Shown: positions 61,873 through 64,000 of the stretch, piece after piece
Position numbering within the stretch: the stretch's first letter is position 1
Layout: every line of letters begins with the position of its first letter
Assembly (NCBI GenBank): GCA_944325315.1
Contig: CALVAA010000005.1
Location: 1 to 64,000, forward strand
Reading direction: 5' to 3'
Origin: Candidatus Gastranaerophilales bacterium
GTDB lineage: Bacteria; Cyanobacteriota; Vampirovibrionia; Gastranaerophilales; Gastranaerophilaceae
DNA: 64,000 nt
The notes under the pieces: generated by a model
Seen by the model: only the letters and a program-made list of their open reading frames with translations
What the model was told of the DNA's origin: nothing
Database searches by the model: none
Translations under genes and position numbers: made by a program

Positions 61873-63849
61873 ATGAAAGTAAGTAATGTTTTTGGGTTTA
61901 ATTGTACTAAACCGGTTAAGAATTTTAACAATGCCAAAAACCTGAGTTTTGAGGCACAATTCAAAAATGACAAAGAAAAACAGGATTACACCGACACAAT
62001 TAATCGTGCAATGGACTATTTAGGTATTCAAAACAGAGCTTTTATTATCCATGGCGCAAGCTTTCCGGCTAAAAAAGGCTCTTTTGACCAACAAGTAGGT
62101 ACTCCATACGGCAACAACGATTTTATTGATTTTGTAAAAACTCACGGTTTTAATTCAATTCAGCTTGGTCCTATGGGAAGGCTTAACAGGGGGGACAGTG
62201 CTCCTTATTCAAGTTCTATTGTTTTAAAAAACCCTCTTTTTATAGATATGCCTTCTTTAACAACTGATAACTATGCAAATCTTTTAACCAAAGAAGACAT
62301 TAAAGCCGTTGTGCCTAAGGCAAAATCAACAAGTAAAAACTATACAAGGGCTGATTTTGAAAAAGCAAGAGAAATTTCATCTGATTTAATTGAAACAGCC
62401 TATGACAATTTCTGTCAAAAACTTGAAGACGGGGATGAAAGAGCAGAAAAATTGTTTGACGAATTTGATGATTATAAAACTTCCCAAGGTGAATTGCTTG
62501 ACTACTACGCTGTTTTAGACCGTATAGCAGAGGAAAATGGAACAGATTATTATCCATATTGGTCAAAAGAAGATGCCGAACTTATTCCTCTTGTAAAAAA
62601 AGGAGATAAAAACGCAATAAACCGATATAATCAAATTATGGCAGAAAACGAACGGGATATTGATGTATTTAAATTTTCCCAATTTTTAATAGATAAACAA
62701 TCAAAAGAACACATTGCAAAAAATGATATTGAGTTTATAGGAGATCTTATTGTAGGGGTCGGAACTTTCGACCAGCTGGTTTTTGATGATGTTTTTTCAA
62801 AAGAATACAATATAGGATGCAAATACGGCGGTCCTTATAATTCTCCTCAAATTTGGGGCTTTCCCCTGGTAGATCCGGATAAAATATTTAATGCAGACGG
62901 CTCACTTGGTGATGGCGGCAAATTTTTAAAAGCAAAACTGGAAAGAGGTCTTTCTGACACAAGAAATACAAGAATAGACCATGTTATGGGTCTTGTAAAT
63001 CCATATGTATATAAAGCTGATACTGTTGTTTATGCCACTAAAAAAGATGAAAATGGAAAAGAAATTCAGTATCCTTTGAGGGATAAACTAAAAGGCGGAT
63101 ATTTAAGCGAAACGGGCCTTGATAAAAACCATAATTATCAAAAAATATTAGAAAGAATTATTCTTCCGACGATGGGAGAATACAATGTTGATCCTGATAA
63201 AGTTGTATGGGAAGATCTCGGTTTTGATGAGACAGGTGTTTTTAATAAAGTATTTAGAGACCAACAACATTTGCATGGTATAACAGGTCTTATTTGGACA
63301 AAAGGAGAAGAAGCAGACAAAGACAACTGGGCATATATAGGCTGTCATGACAATCCGCCTGTCAGAATGATGATAGAGAATAATGAAGTTCAAAATAAAG
63401 AACCATGGAAAGCAGGATATTTATCCAGTTATTTAAGATCTGATCCTTATAAAGCGGATGAAAGAGCTGAATTAAAAGAGCAAATTAAATCTGATCCAAG
63501 AGAGCTTATGAAAGCTAAATTTGCAGATTTATTCCGTTCGAGTAAAAATATTCAAATATCATTTATGGACTTTTTTGGAATAAATCAAAAATACAATACA
63601 CCGGGTACTGTAGGAAATGATAACTGGACTTTGAGGTTGAATCCGAATTATGTTGATACATATCACAAATCATTAGAAAAAGATGATTGGGCACTTAATC
63701 TTCCTGAAATTTTAAAGCTTGCCGTGCAATCAAAATTTGATGAAGATGTGTCTAAAAATCATAAGCCGTATAGGGAAACTCTAAACAGAGTTGCTCCGCT
63801 GATGGACGAATTAACCCATTGGGAAAACGTTCTTAAAGAGGAAGAATAA
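61873..63849 (+). CDS. 4-alpha-glucanotransferase-like protein (GH77), divergent
   Basis: A 658-residue GH77-like enzyme. Catalytic motifs are TRIDHVMGLV (nucleophile Asp), VVWEDLGFDE (general acid/base Glu) and GCHDNPPV (the HD of the transition-state site; the usual form is closer to THDT). Family members such as MalQ move maltodextrin units. The N-terminal leader MKVSNVFGFNCTKPVKNFNN ends in LSFEAQFKND, which recalls the FKG leader of other proteins here. Insertions at about 100-150 and 170-260 make it longer than many MalQ. It fits glycogen use with glgX in the same window. Substrate range is not certain. Confidence 0.85.
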   Translation: MKVSNVFGFNCTKPVKNFNNAKNLSFEAQFKNDKEKQDYTDTINRAMDYLGIQNRAFIIHGASFPAKKGSFDQQVGTPYGNNDFIDFVKTHGFNSIQLGPMGRLNRGDSAPYSSSIVLKNPLFIDMPSLTTDNYANLLTKEDIKAVVPKAKSTSKNYTRADFEKAREISSDLIETAYDNFCQKLEDGDERAEKLFDEFDDYKTSQGELLDYYAVLDRIAEENGTDYYPYWSKEDAELIPLVKKGDKNAINRYNQIMAENERDIDVFKFSQFLIDKQSKEHIAKNDIEFIGDLIVGVGTFDQLVFDDVFSKEYNIGCKYGGPYNSPQIWGFPLVDPDKIFNADGSLGDGGKFLKAKLERGLSDTRNTRIDHVMGLVNPYVYKADTVVYATKKDENGKEIQYPLRDKLKGGYLSETGLDKNHNYQKILERIILPTMGEYNVDPDKVVWEDLGFDETGVFNKVFRDQQHLHGITGLIWTKGEEADKDNWAYIGCHDNPPVRMMIENNEVQNKEPWKAGYLSSYLRSDPYKADERAELKEQIKSDPRELMKAKFADLFRSSKNIQISFMDFFGINQKYNTPGTVGNDNWTLRLNPNYVDTYHKSLEKDDWALNLPEILKLAVQSKFDEDVSKNHKPYRETLNRVAPLMDELTHWENVLKEEE

Positions 63850-63859
63850 TAAAAGGTTG

Positions 63860-63886
63860 AAGCGTGTTTTTGTGATAAACACGCTT
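63860..63886 (+). terminator. hairpin after the GH77 gene
   Basis: AAGCGTGTTT, a 7-base loop and AAACACGCTT form a perfect 10-base stem, 10 bases after the stop codon. The following run is T-rich (ATTTTATTT) rather than a pure T-tract. Confidence 0.7.
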
Positions 63887-63914
63887 TGACATTTTATTTC
63901 TACTGTGATAACAT
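63886..63914 (+). promoter_or_regulatory. promoter of rpsU
   Basis: A consensus TTGACA (63886-63891) and TAACAT (63909-63914) are 17 bases apart, 44 bases before the rpsU ATG. The -35 overlaps the last base of the preceding hairpin. Confidence 0.6.
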
Positions 63915-63957
63915 AAATCTACACAAATAATCTAACTCTTCAAAGGAGGTGAAAACG

Positions 63958-64000
63958 ATGCCAGAAGTAAGAGTTCGTGATAATGAAAGTATTGAATCGG
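63958..64000 (+). CDS. rpsU: 30S ribosomal protein S21 (bS21), partial
   Basis: Only the first 14 codons are in the window: MPEVRVRDNESIES, the conserved N-terminus of bS21. A consensus AAAGGAGGTGA site ends 5 bases before the ATG. The rest of the gene lies beyond the right edge. bS21 sits near the anti-Shine-Dalgarno end of 16S rRNA. Confidence 0.9.
   Translation, partial: MPEVRVRDNESIES

Overview
Organism. The window is AT-rich, densely packed bacterial DNA that uses the standard genetic code (TGA is used as a stop). It has a Gram-negative style envelope set (RND tripartite pump, MCE protein, TolC-like proteins), an export-apparatus flagellum with divergent parts, cyanobacteria-like genes (CtpA protease, BioY-like permease) and an anaerobe-type flavin reductase-rubredoxin. 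Several orphan proteins share a short N-terminal FKG motif. Together this suggests a flagellated member of the non-photosynthetic sister group of cyanobacteria (Melainabacteria/Vampirovibrionia, probably Gastranaerophilales). The taxonomic call is inference; no rRNA gene is present.

Layout. 1-4.5 kb: a possible partial gene at the edge, map, a tandem-GNAT-like protein, folE2, a small protein with two RWYD repeats, a radical SAM protein and a small unlisted ORF. 4.6-10.7 kb: an adaptor-RND-TolC efflux operon, convergent with glmS. 12.6-15.3 kb: a small orphan, ftsZ with a long leader and a terminator, and an acetyltransferase gene broken by a frameshift. 15.4-26.7 kb: a TPR protein, dus, a GIY-YIG protein, purB, a DnaQ-like exonuclease, an MCE protein, ilvD, ctpA, speD, rimI and a BioY-like gene. 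26.6-30.3 kb (minus strand): flagellar genes fliR, fliQ, fliP, fliO and a double-SpoA C-ring protein. 30.4-38.2 kb: a LysM-like membrane protein, an HD hydrolase, a MATE exporter, flavin reductase-rubredoxin, an orphan TolC-like protein, a regulator made of four winged helices, and a large FKG protein. 38.2-43.9 kb: a hairpin cluster rich in CATG, a Cys-rich small protein, cdd, an orphan, leuA, a two-gene FKG/glycine-rich cassette, pgeF and a TSCPD protein. 44-51 kb: a second flagellar cluster (small ORF, lytic transglycosylase, fliE, fliF, a FliG-position protein, fliH, flhA). 51-64 kb: a DUF815 ATPase, glgX, a DUF1015 protein, a glycine-zipper orphan, clpB, recN, nadK, a GH77 glucanotransferase and the start of rpsU.

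How it works together. Two flagellar clusters supply the MS ring, rod base, C ring and most of the export gate (FlhA, FliO, FliP, FliQ, FliR). FlhB, FliI and canonical FliM/FliG are not in this window. glgX and the GH77 enzyme point to glycogen or maltodextrin use; ilvD and leuA to branched-chain amino acid synthesis; purB, cdd and pgeF to purine/pyrimidine metabolism; speD to polyamines. The accessory interest lies in small and orphan proteins: FKG-motif proteins, the quadruple winged-helix regulator divergent from one of them, the RWYD-repeat protein, and the Cys-rich protein behind a structured intergenic element. No CRISPR array, insertion sequence, prophage, tRNA or rRNA was seen.
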